Below, piece by piece: positions 7,282 through 15,713 of a stretch of 27,412 bases of DNA (its first letter is position 1; the number at the start of each line of letters is the position of its first letter). The notes under the pieces are model-generated. The model was not told the DNA's origin and did not search any database. It saw nothing but the letters and a program-made list of their open reading frames with translations. The position numbers and the translations under genes were made by a program. The stretch is from Patescibacteria group bacterium (GTDB taxonomy: Bacteria; Patescibacteriota; Gracilibacteria; JAHISY01). The stretch is from the NCBI GenBank assembly GCA_018817365.1, contig JAHISY010000031.1, positions 1 through 27,412 on the forward strand, given 5' to 3'.

Positions 7282-7980
7282 ATGAATACCGAAGTCATCA
7301 GCAACCTCATTGAAAACATCCGCGGGTCTTTTGGAGATCTTTGGCTTGGCATCATCGACATCCTGCCGCGGATTGTCGAGGGAATTGTCATCCTCATCGT
7401 CGGCTGGATTGTCGCCAAAGTTATTTCCCGACTCGTGGGAAAAATCGTGGAAGTAATTCGCCTCGAACGAATACTCGCTACCGCCGGCGTGAAAGATTTT
7501 TTTCAAAAAGCCGGCGTCAAATTGAGCGTCGAAGGCATTTTTGAGGAAATCGTGAAGTGGTTCATCCTCATCGCTTTCTTCATCTCGGCGGCAAACGCTT
7601 TCGGGCTGCCGCAAGTAAATAGCTTTTTGCAAGATGTTTTGAATTACATTCCGAATGTAATCATCGCGAGCGTGATCACGATCGTAGGTATTTTGATTGC
7701 AAATTTCTTCGCCGACCTCGCCCACAGCACTACGAAAGCAACCAAAACCGGCTCTCCACAAATCGTGGCTTCTATCACCCGTTACGCGGTGATTATCTTC
7801 ACCGTTTTTGCCGCACTCGTGCAGCTCGGAATCGGAAAAACTTTACTCGATTCATTTTTCAATAATCTCGGTCTCGCCCTCGCCGCCGCGTTTGGCTTAG
7901 CTTTCGGTCTCGGCGGGAAGGAAGCCGCTGCAGATGTGATCAAGCGAATTAAAAAAGATGTCTCTTTAGATAAAAAATAA
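7282..7980 (+). CDS. Small MscS-type membrane protein (conserved TM-helix repeat)
   Basis: A 232-residue integral membrane protein with about four hydrophobic segments: ILPRIVEGIVILIVGWIVAK, WFILIAFFISAANAF, VIIASVITIVGILIANFF and ITRYAVIIFTVFAALVQLGI. It ends with the glycine/alanine-rich LALAAAFGLAFGLGGKEAA, which resembles the pore helix of small-conductance mechanosensitive channels. It lacks the cytoplasmic beta domain of full MscS, so it fits the shorter conserved TM-helix family (PF05552-like), often annotated as a putative channel. The start at MNTEVIS was chosen because the upstream extension (KTYPRKIKKPKRKQ) has no family character. A strong terminator follows. Confidence 0.75.
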   Translation: MNTEVISNLIENIRGSFGDLWLGIIDILPRIVEGIVILIVGWIVAKVISRLVGKIVEVIRLERILATAGVKDFFQKAGVKLSVEGIFEEIVKWFILIAFFISAANAFGLPQVNSFLQDVLNYIPNVIIASVITIVGILIANFFADLAHSTTKATKTGSPQIVASITRYAVIIFTVFAALVQLGIGKTLLDSFFNNLGLALAAAFGLAFGLGGKEAAADVIKRIKKDVSLDKK

Positions 7981-7998
7981 TTTTATTTCTGTGCACTC

Positions 7999-8028
7999 AA
8001 AAAGCCTCTCTCGCGAGGGGCTTTTTTA
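7999..8028. terminator. Bidirectional rho-independent terminator
   Basis: AAAAAGCCTCTC (7999-8010), loop TCGC, GAGGGGCTTTTT (8015-8026): a 12-bp stem with A and T tracts on its two sides. It ends the MscS-like gene on the plus strand and rarA on the minus strand. Confidence 0.9.
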
Positions 8029-9294
8029 TTATAAATATTTGCGATTTTTGAGTTCGTCGGGTAAATGTTGCTGCTCGGTCGCCGTCGGATCGTCGTGGAA
8101 ATATTTGTAATCTTTCCCATAATCCAGTTCTCGCATCAATTTCGTCGGTGCGTTGCGCAGATGCAGCGGTACCGGCAAATTGCCAAACTTTTGGATGTCA
8201 ACGCGAATTTTTTTGAGCGCGGAATAAACTGAATTCGACTTGGGAGCTTGCGCGCAATAAACCACCGCCTGCCCGAGCGCAGTGTCCGCCTCCGGCATCC
8301 CGATGAATTCTGTCGCCTGCTTTGCCGCCAGCGCAATTTGAAGAGCTTGCGGATCCGCCAGCCCCACATCTTCAGAAGCAAATCGCACCACTCTCCTCGC
8401 GATGTAGAGCGGATCATCCCCGCCGGCTAGCATCCGCGCCAACCAGTAAAGCGCGGCATCCGCATCGCCGTCACGCATTGATTTGTGCAGCGCGGAAATA
8501 ATGTTGAAATGCTCCTCCCCGTTTTTATCGTAAATCAGCGCGACTCCCCGCACCAGTTTTTTAACAAATTTTTCATTAATTTTTTCCGAGCGCTCAACTG
8601 AAAACGCGGCTCGTTCGAGGATGTTGAAAAGAATCCGCGCGTCCCCGTTTGCAAATTCGCAAATTTTTTCGAGAGCGGCAGGATCGACTTTCAGTTTGAA
8701 TTTCCCCAAACCTCTCTCGGAATCAGATAGCGCGCGGCGCGCAAGAATTTTCAAATCGTCCTTTTTGAGCGAATTCAAAACATAAACCTGGCTGCGCGAA
8801 AGAATCGCCGAATTTAGTTCGAAGCTCGGATTTTCAGTGGTAGCTCCGATGAGCGTGATGATTCCTTTTTCCAAATATGGCAAGAGCTGATCCTGTTGCG
8901 CTTTATTGAGCCGGTGAATCTCGTCGATAAAAAGAATCGTGCGAATTCCGTGAAGTTTCCTCCGCTGTAAAATTTCTTGTGCTGTTTTGCGAAATTCCGC
9001 GACAGCAAAACTAATCGCGGAAAACAGCTGAAAGTGAGAATTTGTTTTTCGGGAAATGATTTTTGCCAGCGTGGTTTTGCCGCTCCCCGGCGGTCCCCAA
9101 AAAATAATCGAGGCAATCGAATCGCTCTCAATTTGTTTGCGAAGCGGCGCGTCACTCCCCGCCACTTCTTCTTGCCCGACAAATTCTGAGAATGTCCGCG
9201 GTCGCATCCTGTCCGCAAGTGGCGCAGAATTTTGAAGTTCTTCGCGAAATTTTTTTTCGAATAAATCGGGAGTGGTGGAATTTTGCCTTTGCAT
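8029..9294 (-). CDS. rarA: Replication-associated recombination protein RarA (MgsA/WRNIP1 family)
   Basis: RarA is an AAA+ ATPase related to clamp-loader subunits and acts at stalled replication forks. The protein is 421 residues, normal for the family. It begins with a DLFE-type N-terminus, then PLADRMRPRTFSEFVGQEE, Walker A GPPGSGKT (67-74), Walker B LFIDEIHRLNKAQQD (from 121) and sensor motif GATTENPSFELNSAILSR. The C-terminal tetramerisation part includes ALYWLARMLAGGDDPLYIARR and ASEDVGLADPQAL. TAAAAT lies 7 nt before the ATG with no Shine-Dalgarno, suggesting a leaderless message. Confidence 0.96.
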   Translation of the reverse strand: MQRQNSTTPDLFEKKFREELQNSAPLADRMRPRTFSEFVGQEEVAGSDAPLRKQIESDSIASIIFWGPPGSGKTTLAKIISRKTNSHFQLFSAISFAVAEFRKTAQEILQRRKLHGIRTILFIDEIHRLNKAQQDQLLPYLEKGIITLIGATTENPSFELNSAILSRSQVYVLNSLKKDDLKILARRALSDSERGLGKFKLKVDPAALEKICEFANGDARILFNILERAAFSVERSEKINEKFVKKLVRGVALIYDKNGEEHFNIISALHKSMRDGDADAALYWLARMLAGGDDPLYIARRVVRFASEDVGLADPQALQIALAAKQATEFIGMPEADTALGQAVVYCAQAPKSNSVYSALKKIRVDIQKFGNLPVPLHLRNAPTKLMRELDYGKDYKYFHDDPTATEQQHLPDELKNRKYL

Positions 9295-9301
9295 CGGACA
9301 A

Positions 9302-9307
9302 ATTTTA
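9302..9307 (-). promoter_or_regulatory. -10 box for leaderless rarA mRNA
   Basis: On the minus strand TAAAAT, then 7 nt (TTGTCCG), then the rarA ATG. The spacing puts the transcription start at the start codon. Confidence 0.5.
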
Positions 9308-9437
9308 GCGCGATATACGCCTTCGCTTTAATAATTTCTAAACAATCAAAACACCTCTACTTCAACACCATCATTTTTTTATAAACATTTAATCTCAAGC
9401 TACGGTGCATTATACGCAGATTATTTAAACAATTGAG

Positions 9438-9443
9438 TATAAA
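9438..9443 (+). promoter_or_regulatory. -10 box for leaderless purL mRNA
   Basis: TATAAA, then 8 nt, then the GTG start of purL. No Shine-Dalgarno is present and no convincing -35 is seen. The remainder of the rarA-purL gap (9308-9437) is AT-rich with no other signal that I can support. Confidence 0.5.
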
Positions 9444-9451
9444 ATCCTCGC

Positions 9452-11773
9452 GTGAAAAAGCATTTTGAACCTATTTTCGATTTTGAGAAACTTTCGGAAA
9501 AAGAGGGCGCCAAAACTCTAGCCAAAAATCGTATCGCGCTCACTCTCACGGAAGCGCGGCATTTTCAGCAAGAAATGGAACGACCACTCACACTCACGGA
9601 ACTCACAATTTTGGGAATTCAGGGGAGCGAACATTGCAGCTACCGCTCGACGAGAATGCATTTAAAAAAGCTGCCGACATGCGGGAAAAATGTGATTCTC
9701 GGACCGGGCGAAGATGCGGGAATTGTGGAGCTTGCCCGCGAGCGGAATAAAAGATGGGGTCTCGTAATCGGTCACGAGAGCCACAACCATCCGAGCCAAA
9801 TCGTACCTTTTGAAGGAGCGGCGACGGGCGTCGGCGGAATCGTACGCGACATACTTTGCATGGGCGCGCGCGTGATCGGCTGTCTCGACTGTTTGCGATT
9901 CGGCAGAATCGGAAAACACCTCACGCGCTGGCTCACTCGTGAAGTCGTCGAGGGAATCGCGGGTTATGGAAATCCGCTCGGCGTGCCGAATCTCGGCGGA
10001 GATATTGAATTCGATGCGAGCTTCGACTCGAATTGCCTCGTGAATGTGATAGCCATCGGTGTATTGCGGGAAGATGAAATCATTCATTCAATCGCGCCAG
10101 CGGAAGCGGAGCGGGAAAATTATGACATCATCATCGTGGGAAAAGCCACCGATCGCAGCGGTTTCGGCGGAGCGAGTTTCGCGAGCGCGGATCTGCGGGA
10201 GGAAGATGCGGAGGCGAATAAAGGCGCGGTGCAGGAACCGAATCCTTTCCTCGAACGGCATCTCCTCGCCGCGACTTACGATCTATTTGCGGAATTGAAG
10301 CGGCGGAAACTTTTGAACAAAGTGAGCTTCAAAGATATGGGCGCTGGCGGCAATGTTTGCGCGAGCGTGGAACAAATTGATGCGCGGGGATTTGGCGCGG
10401 AGATTGATTTGGAAAAAATCCATCTCGGCGAAAAAAATCTCCCGCCCCACATCATCGCCGCCGCGGAAACACAGGAAAGATTTTGCTGGATTTGCCATCC
10501 GCAGATTACGAAATTGATCCTGCGAATTTACAATGAGAAGTGGGCGCTGCCGGAAGTTTCAAATGGAGCGGAGGCGCGCGTGGTTGGAAAAGTGAAAAAA
10601 GGAAATTATGTTTTGAAATTCCGCGGAACAAAAGTAATCGACGCGCCCGCGAAGCTGCTGACGGAAGGGCTGACTTACCAGCGGAAATTTGTTTCGGTAA
10701 AAAAGAGTTTCAAAAAAGAGAATTTTGACTTCACAAAACTTAATGCAAGTATCCACCCTCAGAATTTCTTGGGAGTGCTGCGAAAACTGCTCGCGAGCGA
10801 AAATATTTCCTCGCGCAAACCGATTTTCGAGAAATATGACAAGCAAGTGCAGGGACTCACGAAACTCGACGGCGGGAATGGAGCGAGCGCGATTATTCAA
10901 CCGCTTTTGAACACGGCTGCCCCCGCCGATCTGAAAAAAATCGGGGTGACAATCGGAGTCGGCGGAAGCGGGAGTCTCGGAAAATATTCCGCGAAGCTGC
11001 AAGCTGCGCACGCCGTCGCGGAAGCTGTCGCGAACGTGGTTTCAATCGGCGCGACACCGCTCGCACTCACCGACTGTTTGAATTATGGAAACCCCGAGCA
11101 TGCCGATCAGATGGCTGAATTCGTGGAGGGAATCGCGGGACTGCGGGAAGCCGCGGAGACTTTTGGAATTCCCTTCGTGAGCGGAAATGTGAGTCTTTAC
11201 AATAACAACGGAGTCGACTCGATTAATCCTTCCGCGCTGGTTTCGTGCGTGGGGAAACTGAAAGACGCGAGCAAATTCATTCCGCAAAAATTCCAGAAAG
11301 CTGGAAATTTGCTAATTGTCGTCGGCGAGCGGAGCGAAAGTCTCGGCGGCAGCGAGTTCGAAAGAGCAATCGGAAAAAAATTGGGCAAAGCGTTTTCGTT
11401 TGACCTCGCGGAATTTTGGAACGCAGCGCGCTTTATTCTCGCCGCAAAAAAATTCATCGCATCCGCCCGCGACATCCACCGCGGCGGTCTGGCAATCGCG
11501 ACCGCGGAACAATCTTTCAACAGCAAATTCGGTTTCGAACTCGGAAAAATTTCCATTCCAAAACTTTTTTCTGAAAATCCCGGCTTCCTCCTCGAAGTCG
11601 CCCCCGCGGATTTCGGGAAACTTACGAAACTCGCGAAGAAGTTCGGAGCGATATTCGCGAAAACGGGGAAAGTTTCGGGAGAGCGAAAACTCAAAATCGA
11701 AAGCTATGAAACGCCGCTTGACCCTTTTGAAAAAATCTGGGAAGAGAGCTTTAGAAGGGTTTTGAAAAGCTGA
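9452..11773 (+). CDS. purL: Phosphoribosylformylglycinamidine synthase, PurL subunit
   Basis: PurL is the ATP-dependent synthetase that makes FGAM in the fourth step of purine synthesis. At 773 residues it is the short PurL type, which needs separate PurQ and PurS; neither is in the window. Motifs in order: GSEHCSYRSTR, GPGEDAGIVEL, GHESHNHPSQIVPFEGAATGVGGIVRD, GDIEFDASF, GGASFASADLREEDAEANKGAVQ, DMGAGG, and in the second half GGNGASAIIQPL, LNYGNPE, GNVSLYN and DIHRGGLAIATAE. The GTG start is supported by a -10 box 8 nt upstream. It is a single-gene unit facing away from rarA. Confidence 0.95.
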   Translation: MKKHFEPIFDFEKLSEKEGAKTLAKNRIALTLTEARHFQQEMERPLTLTELTILGIQGSEHCSYRSTRMHLKKLPTCGKNVILGPGEDAGIVELARERNKRWGLVIGHESHNHPSQIVPFEGAATGVGGIVRDILCMGARVIGCLDCLRFGRIGKHLTRWLTREVVEGIAGYGNPLGVPNLGGDIEFDASFDSNCLVNVIAIGVLREDEIIHSIAPAEAERENYDIIIVGKATDRSGFGGASFASADLREEDAEANKGAVQEPNPFLERHLLAATYDLFAELKRRKLLNKVSFKDMGAGGNVCASVEQIDARGFGAEIDLEKIHLGEKNLPPHIIAAAETQERFCWICHPQITKLILRIYNEKWALPEVSNGAEARVVGKVKKGNYVLKFRGTKVIDAPAKLLTEGLTYQRKFVSVKKSFKKENFDFTKLNASIHPQNFLGVLRKLLASENISSRKPIFEKYDKQVQGLTKLDGGNGASAIIQPLLNTAAPADLKKIGVTIGVGGSGSLGKYSAKLQAAHAVAEAVANVVSIGATPLALTDCLNYGNPEHADQMAEFVEGIAGLREAAETFGIPFVSGNVSLYNNNGVDSINPSALVSCVGKLKDASKFIPQKFQKAGNLLIVVGERSESLGGSEFERAIGKKLGKAFSFDLAEFWNAARFILAAKKFIASARDIHRGGLAIATAEQSFNSKFGFELGKISIPKLFSENPGFLLEVAPADFGKLTKLAKKFGAIFAKTGKVSGERKLKIESYETPLDPFEKIWEESFRRVLKS

Positions 11774-11816
11774 GGTTTTGCCGGGTTAAGATATGTTTGG
11801 TTATAAAAATATTTTG

Positions 11817-11870
11817 TTTACAAGGAATGTTTAATGGGGGTTTACAATATAAGATAAAAGGGTTTACAAT
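11817..11870 (+). repeat. Three TTTACA repeats upstream of the GHKL/DUF4325 gene
   Basis: TTTACA occurs at 11817, 11841 and 11863, spaced 24 and 22 bp, about two helical turns. The last two sit in identical 11-bp units, GGGTTTACAAT, and the third runs into the ATG. This could be an operator for a dimeric regulator, perhaps the gene's own product. TAAAAG at 11855-11860 lies 8 nt before the ATG and may be the -10 box. Confidence 0.4.
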
Positions 11871-12897
11871 GGACAGTATGAATAACAAAAGCACTAAAAT
11901 CAAGGATTTTATTTTTGAACAATTACCAGGGCACTCTGCCGATATTGTGTCTTTACTTTCCAAACAATTTGGTTTTTCCCGGCAAAGAGCGCATTGGTAT
12001 ATTACGAAGGAAGTAAAAAATGGAGAAATAATAAAAGCTGGTCGCACTAATTCGACTCGCTATTTTCTATCTGGAGGGAAGCATATTGCATTTACCGAAA
12101 AAATAAAACCTGGGCTGGCAGAAGACCAAGTTTGGTCAAAATATGTTAAGCCAATGGTTTTAGCCTGCTCGAATAATGTTTATGAAATTTGCGCTTATGG
12201 CTTTACTGAGATTTTTAATAATGCCATCGACCACTCAAAAGGAACCACGATTTTCACAGATATTGAAATTGCTAATAATACTTTAACTATTAGAATCATG
12301 GATAATGGAGTTGGAATATTTAAAAAGATCCAGAAGGCGTTAGGCTTAGATTCTGTCAAAGAATCCATTCTCCATCTATCAAAGGGCAAATTCACAACTG
12401 ACCCATCAAACCATACAGGAGAAGGTATATTCTTCACATCCAGAATGTTCGATAGTTTCTCAATCCTTTCAAGTGATATGTACTACACATTTCAAAATGA
12501 GGACTGGTTTCTTTCGCCGGAAAAAAATGAAGATTTTGGGCAAGGCACCCTTATCAAGATGGTTATCTCGCTTGATTCGAAAAAGATACCAAAAGAAGTG
12601 TTCGACCAATATGCTGACCAAGAGATTGGATTTGGAAAAACAATCGTAGCAGTCGCGTTAAGCGCAGATCTAAACGACCCTCACGTATCAAGATCGCAAG
12701 CAAAACGATTACTAATGGGTCTAGAAAAATTTAAGACAATCGTCTTAGACTTCAAAGGAGTCGTGTCTGTAGGACAAGCTTTCGTAGATGAAGTGTTTCG
12801 TGTTTTTAAAAATGAATACCCAAACATCACTATCCATTATATAAATGCAAACGATGAAGTTGAATCCATGATTAAGAGAGGAATTTCAAATAAATAG
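11869..12897 (+). CDS. Winged-helix / GHKL ATPase / DUF4325 (STAS-like) fusion protein
   Basis: I recognise three parts in this 342-residue protein. Residues about 10-66 form a winged helix (IVSLLSKQFGFSRQRAHWYITKEVKNGEIIKAGR). Residues about 85-255 are a GHKL ATPase: N box FTEIFNNAIDHS (E114, N118), G1 box IMDNGVGI, G2 box HTGEGIFFTSRMFD. Residues about 270-338 are a DUF4325 STAS-like domain (SRSQAKRLLMGLEKFKTIVLDFKGVVSVGQAFVDEVFR, in part). In partner-switching systems kinase and STAS partner are usually separate; here they are joined to DNA binding. The ATG at 11869 has weak AAAAGGG and TAAAAG upstream. The gene is clearly richer in AT than its neighbours, suggesting transfer. Target and trigger are unknown. 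Confidence 0.75.
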   Translation: MDSMNNKSTKIKDFIFEQLPGHSADIVSLLSKQFGFSRQRAHWYITKEVKNGEIIKAGRTNSTRYFLSGGKHIAFTEKIKPGLAEDQVWSKYVKPMVLACSNNVYEICAYGFTEIFNNAIDHSKGTTIFTDIEIANNTLTIRIMDNGVGIFKKIQKALGLDSVKESILHLSKGKFTTDPSNHTGEGIFFTSRMFDSFSILSSDMYYTFQNEDWFLSPEKNEDFGQGTLIKMVISLDSKKIPKEVFDQYADQEIGFGKTIVAVALSADLNDPHVSRSQAKRLLMGLEKFKTIVLDFKGVVSVGQAFVDEVFRVFKNEYPNITIHYINANDEVESMIKRGISNK

Positions 12898-12911
12898 TTT
12901 TCACCCTTAAC

Positions 12912-13343
12912 TCACCCCAACTCCCGCAAACTAATCCTTCTCTTCCCACTCTTCAATTCGCGAAATCTCAACTCCACCCGTTTTTTTGGCAATAACTTTT
13001 TCGGCAACCGCTCGCTCCACTCCGTCACCACTGTTTCGCTGCCGGAAAATAATTCCCGTAATCTTTCAATTTTTTCGATTTCCAACGATTCCGCGCGGTA
13101 CAAATCGAGATGAATCAAATTCCCTTTTTTCGGAATCTCGTGAATGTGTTCGCCAACAAAAGTCGGAGACTTTATTTTTGAGGGAATCCCGAGACCGCGA
13201 GCCAGCCCGCGCAGAAAAGTGGTTTTGCCCACGCCTAAATCGCCAAAAAGAAAAACTTTTTTGCCGAGAAATTTACGCGCGAGCCGCTCTCCGAGTCGCT
13301 CGGTTTGGATGGATGAAGTTGTTTTGAAGATTGATTTTCTCAT
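12912..13343 (-). CDS. tsaE: tRNA threonylcarbamoyladenosine biosynthesis ATPase TsaE
   Basis: TsaE is the P-loop ATPase that, with TsaB and TsaD, makes t6A at position 37 of ANN-decoding tRNAs. The 143-residue protein shows GDLGVGKTTF (34-43, Walker A), SPTFVGEHIHE, LIHLDLYR with the conserved Asp and Arg, and VVTEWSERLP. The length is normal. Its ATG is only 6 bp from the divergent ATG of the M23/SLH gene, so each promoter must overlap the other gene. It converges with the GHKL/DUF4325 gene, 14 nt away. Confidence 0.92.
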   Translation of the reverse strand: MRKSIFKTTSSIQTERLGERLARKFLGKKVFLFGDLGVGKTTFLRGLARGLGIPSKIKSPTFVGEHIHEIPKKGNLIHLDLYRAESLEIEKIERLRELFSGSETVVTEWSERLPKKLLPKKRVELRFRELKSGKRRISLRELG

Positions 13344-13349
13344 CGGAAA

Positions 13350-15032
13350 ATGCTAAAATGGCAAGATTTCAAAATCAATTTTAAAACAAAAATGCAAAAC
13401 TTTTGGCAGGAGCATAAACACTTCCTGAAAGGGTTGATCGCCACTCTCTTGATCACCGCCGCGGTGGGGATTTTCGGAGAGCAGACGGGAGAATTCATGG
13501 CGACAGTTTTGGATTTCGAGAAACCCGAACCTTTCGACGGAACCGCATTGCCAATTCAGGAAGTGCCGGACTGGGCGAATCTCGCGGGAAATGAATACAA
13601 GCTTCTCGCGGCGCAGCTGCCACTGGAAAAATTCGTGGAACTGCCGAATTATGATCCGGTTATTTTTGGGACTGCCGTGGCGGATTTGAATTGGAGCGTG
13701 AGCCAAGATTTGGCAAACCAACTCGTAACATACGCGGTACCCTACATGGGTTCGTATGAATTAAATAGCCGCGAATACGAGGGCAGCCACCTCGCGGTGG
13801 ATATTAAAACACCGATTGGCACTCCGGTTCACGCGGTCGCGAACGGGCAAGTGGTGAAAATCGCAGAAGCCTCATCTGGCTTCGGAAAGCATATCGTCAT
13901 CAAACACCCCGATGCACCAATGCTGAATGAGAATGAAACCGTTACGCTTTATTCTATTTACGCGCATCTTTCGAAAATTTCTGTAACAAAAAATCAAATC
14001 GTGAAGCGGGGAGATTTGATCGGAGAATCTGGCAATAGCGGAACATCAACCACTCCGCACCTTCATTTTCAGATTGATAATGAAAATGCGCCGTGGCATC
14101 CATGGTGGCCATTCAGCAGCGCGGAAGCATCAGCTGCCGGATTGGGTTTTTTTGACGGGGTTTCCGCAGGACTCGGGCAAGCGGAAGCGATCAAAAATAC
14201 AATCAATCCGATGTTGTGGGTTCAGCGCTACCTCGCCGCAGATGTGACGGAAATCCCGCCGGAGATGCACGCTGCCGACGCAGAAACTATTGAGCCGGTC
14301 ACGACAGAAACTATAGCAAGTACTTCCGAAACGGTCACTCCTACCGCTAAACTCGAGGAGGAACCAACCGAAGAAACTGCTGATTCTGAAGATTCAAATG
14401 AACCTATCGAAGAGAACCAAGAATCCGCCTTCGTTGAAGCTGCGGCGGACAAGCCAATTGAGTCAATATTTACGGATGTTGATTCAACCCACCTGAATGC
14501 GAAAGCGATTAAATATCTAAAAGAAAACGAAATTATCAGCGGCTATCCCGATGGCAGTTTCCAGCCGGATCAAACCGTAAGCCGCGTGGAAGCTTTGAAA
14601 ATGATCTTGCTCGGTCTCGGAATTGAGCTGCAACCAATGCTCAATCTCGGTTTCCCCGACACGAGCAACCAGCAATGGTATTCGGTTTATGTGGGAACTG
14701 CGGTAAATAAAAGTATCGCGAAAGGTTATCCTGACGGGACTTTCGGACCAGGGAATACGGTGAATCGCGCGGAGTATTTGAAAATTTTGCTCGGCAGCGC
14801 GCTGATCGCGCCCGACAGCGTGGATGAGAATCCATACGCAGATGTCTCGGCGGATGCGTGGTTCGCACCGTTCGCCGCTTATTCGAAACTGAAAAATATC
14901 TTCCCGCTCACAGAGAATTTGTTTGAAGGCGCGAAGGGTGTCACCCGCGCCGAAGTCGCCGAGACGCTTTATCGGCTGATTGTTTTGCGGACAACGAATG
15001 CGGCGAGCTACTCTGATGAACTTGAGATTTAG
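13350..15032 (+). CDS. M23 metallopeptidase with three C-terminal SLH domains
   Basis: A 560-residue surface protein. Residues about 24-43 form one hydrophobic anchor. An M23 (LytM) peptidase domain follows with zinc ligands H147 and D151 (HLAVD), H206 (YAHLS) and H239 (HLHF), so it looks catalytically complete and should cut peptide cross-links in the wall. Residues about 290-370 are a Glu/Thr/Pro-rich linker. Three SLH repeats follow, each with FxDv and GYPDGxFxPxxxVxRaE motifs, the third degenerate; SLH domains bind cell-wall polymers. The first ATG (13350) lies 6 bp from the divergent tsaE start; an ATG at 13392 (MQNFWQ) is also possible. Confidence 0.88.
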   Translation: MLKWQDFKINFKTKMQNFWQEHKHFLKGLIATLLITAAVGIFGEQTGEFMATVLDFEKPEPFDGTALPIQEVPDWANLAGNEYKLLAAQLPLEKFVELPNYDPVIFGTAVADLNWSVSQDLANQLVTYAVPYMGSYELNSREYEGSHLAVDIKTPIGTPVHAVANGQVVKIAEASSGFGKHIVIKHPDAPMLNENETVTLYSIYAHLSKISVTKNQIVKRGDLIGESGNSGTSTTPHLHFQIDNENAPWHPWWPFSSAEASAAGLGFFDGVSAGLGQAEAIKNTINPMLWVQRYLAADVTEIPPEMHAADAETIEPVTTETIASTSETVTPTAKLEEEPTEETADSEDSNEPIEENQESAFVEAAADKPIESIFTDVDSTHLNAKAIKYLKENEIISGYPDGSFQPDQTVSRVEALKMILLGLGIELQPMLNLGFPDTSNQQWYSVYVGTAVNKSIAKGYPDGTFGPGNTVNRAEYLKILLGSALIAPDSVDENPYADVSADAWFAPFAAYSKLKNIFPLTENLFEGAKGVTRAEVAETLYRLIVLRTTNAASYSDELEI

Positions 15033-15059
15033 CTGCAACTTAAATTTTCACAAAGCAAA

Positions 15060-15120
15060 GAAACCCGAGAGCGAAAGCAGAACATTCTTTCGAAGAAGTC
15101 CGCAAATCGCTTCGGGTTTC
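15060..15120 (-). terminator. Long hairpin between convergent genes, probable terminator
   Basis: Nearly the whole 61 nt folds on itself. On the minus strand GAAACCCGA pairs with TCGGGTTTC, then AGCGA with TCGCT, then GCGGA and TTCTT pair inward to AAGAA and TTCTGC. T-rich sequence (TTTGCTTTG) follows on the minus strand only. It lies between the stops of the M23/SLH gene and the small anchored protein. Confidence 0.5.
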
Positions 15121-15141
15121 TAGACCGTTCCTTCCTATTAA

Positions 15142-15522
15142 TTATTCGTCGCACATGCGGACGAATAATAGGTTGTAAAGTTTTTTAATTTTTGCGAGAT
15201 ACACCCCGTCATTACGGGGGATAACCTGCATTTCCGTCTCATCAAGATTGAGACGGACAAAATAGAATACTGATTCTAGCTTAGGCTGGCGAAGCTCAAC
15301 CGCCAACTGTACCTGTTGTGTCCCTTCCGGAATTACTGTCCAGACCACGGGTTCGATTTTTTTAACTTCTTTTGAAATTTCCACGCCATCTTTGGCGTAG
15401 AATTCAAAACTTAAAAGGACTTCCTCTTTGTTTTTATTTTCTTGGGGCAGCCCAATCAGCCCCAAGAAAACCACCAACGCGACAAACGCGAGCCACGCAA
15501 ATACAACTAGCGGGTTTTTCAT
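15142..15522 (-). CDS. Small membrane-anchored protein of unknown function
   Basis: I do not recognise this 126-residue protein. Residues about 5-25 (LVVFAWLAFVALVVFLGLIGL) form one N-terminal membrane segment; the rest, about 100 residues, looks like a small beta-rich domain and would lie outside the membrane. It ends with RMCDE. The start is well supported: AAAGGAG at 15536-15530 lies 7 nt before the ATG, the clearest Shine-Dalgarno in the window. A promoter (TTGACA-N17-TAAGAT) lies about 185 nt upstream, leaving a long structured leader. This signal set differs from the leaderless style of its neighbours, so expression may be controlled after transcription starts. Confidence 0.7.
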   Translation of the reverse strand: MKNPLVVFAWLAFVALVVFLGLIGLPQENKNKEEVLLSFEFYAKDGVEISKEVKKIEPVVWTVIPEGTQQVQLAVELRQPKLESVFYFVRLNLDETEMQVIPRNDGVYLAKIKKLYNLLFVRMCDE

Positions 15523-15553
15523 TTTGTGTCTCCTTTCTAAAAAAATTTAAAAG

Positions 15554-15674
15554 TTTACGAGGAACGGCCTCGAACTTCGACCGTACTTCCACGATTCCGA
15601 GCCACCGCCTTCAGCCAAAGCGGCAATTCGGAACCGTGAAGAAAAGCACAAAAATCCGAGAGATTCCTCGCAAA
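15554..15674 (-). ncRNA. Structured 5' leader folding as a three-way junction (riboswitch-like)
   Basis: On the minus strand P1 pairs TTTGCGAGGAA (15674-15664) with TTCCTCGTAAA (15564-15554), 11 bp with one G-U. P2 pairs CACGGTTCCGA (15638-15628) with TCGGAATCGTG, 11 bp with one G-U, capped by an inner CCGC/GCGG. P3 pairs ACGGTC with GGCCGT, 6 bp, 9-nt loop. The fold lies between a promoter and a Shine-Dalgarno, where a cis-regulatory RNA would be. I cannot match it to a known class, and it could also be a free small RNA. The rest of the 15523-15824 gap holds the two promoters. Confidence 0.5.
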
Positions 15675-15713
15675 ATCGTGATTTCAAAGAACGAAAATTG
15701 AGATTGAGAGAAA

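Noticed and set aside
7120..7761. 213-codon minus-strand frame opposite the MscS-like gene
   Set aside because: It mirrors the membrane protein in the antisense frame and has low-complexity acidic composition; the plus-strand protein has clear helices and a terminator.
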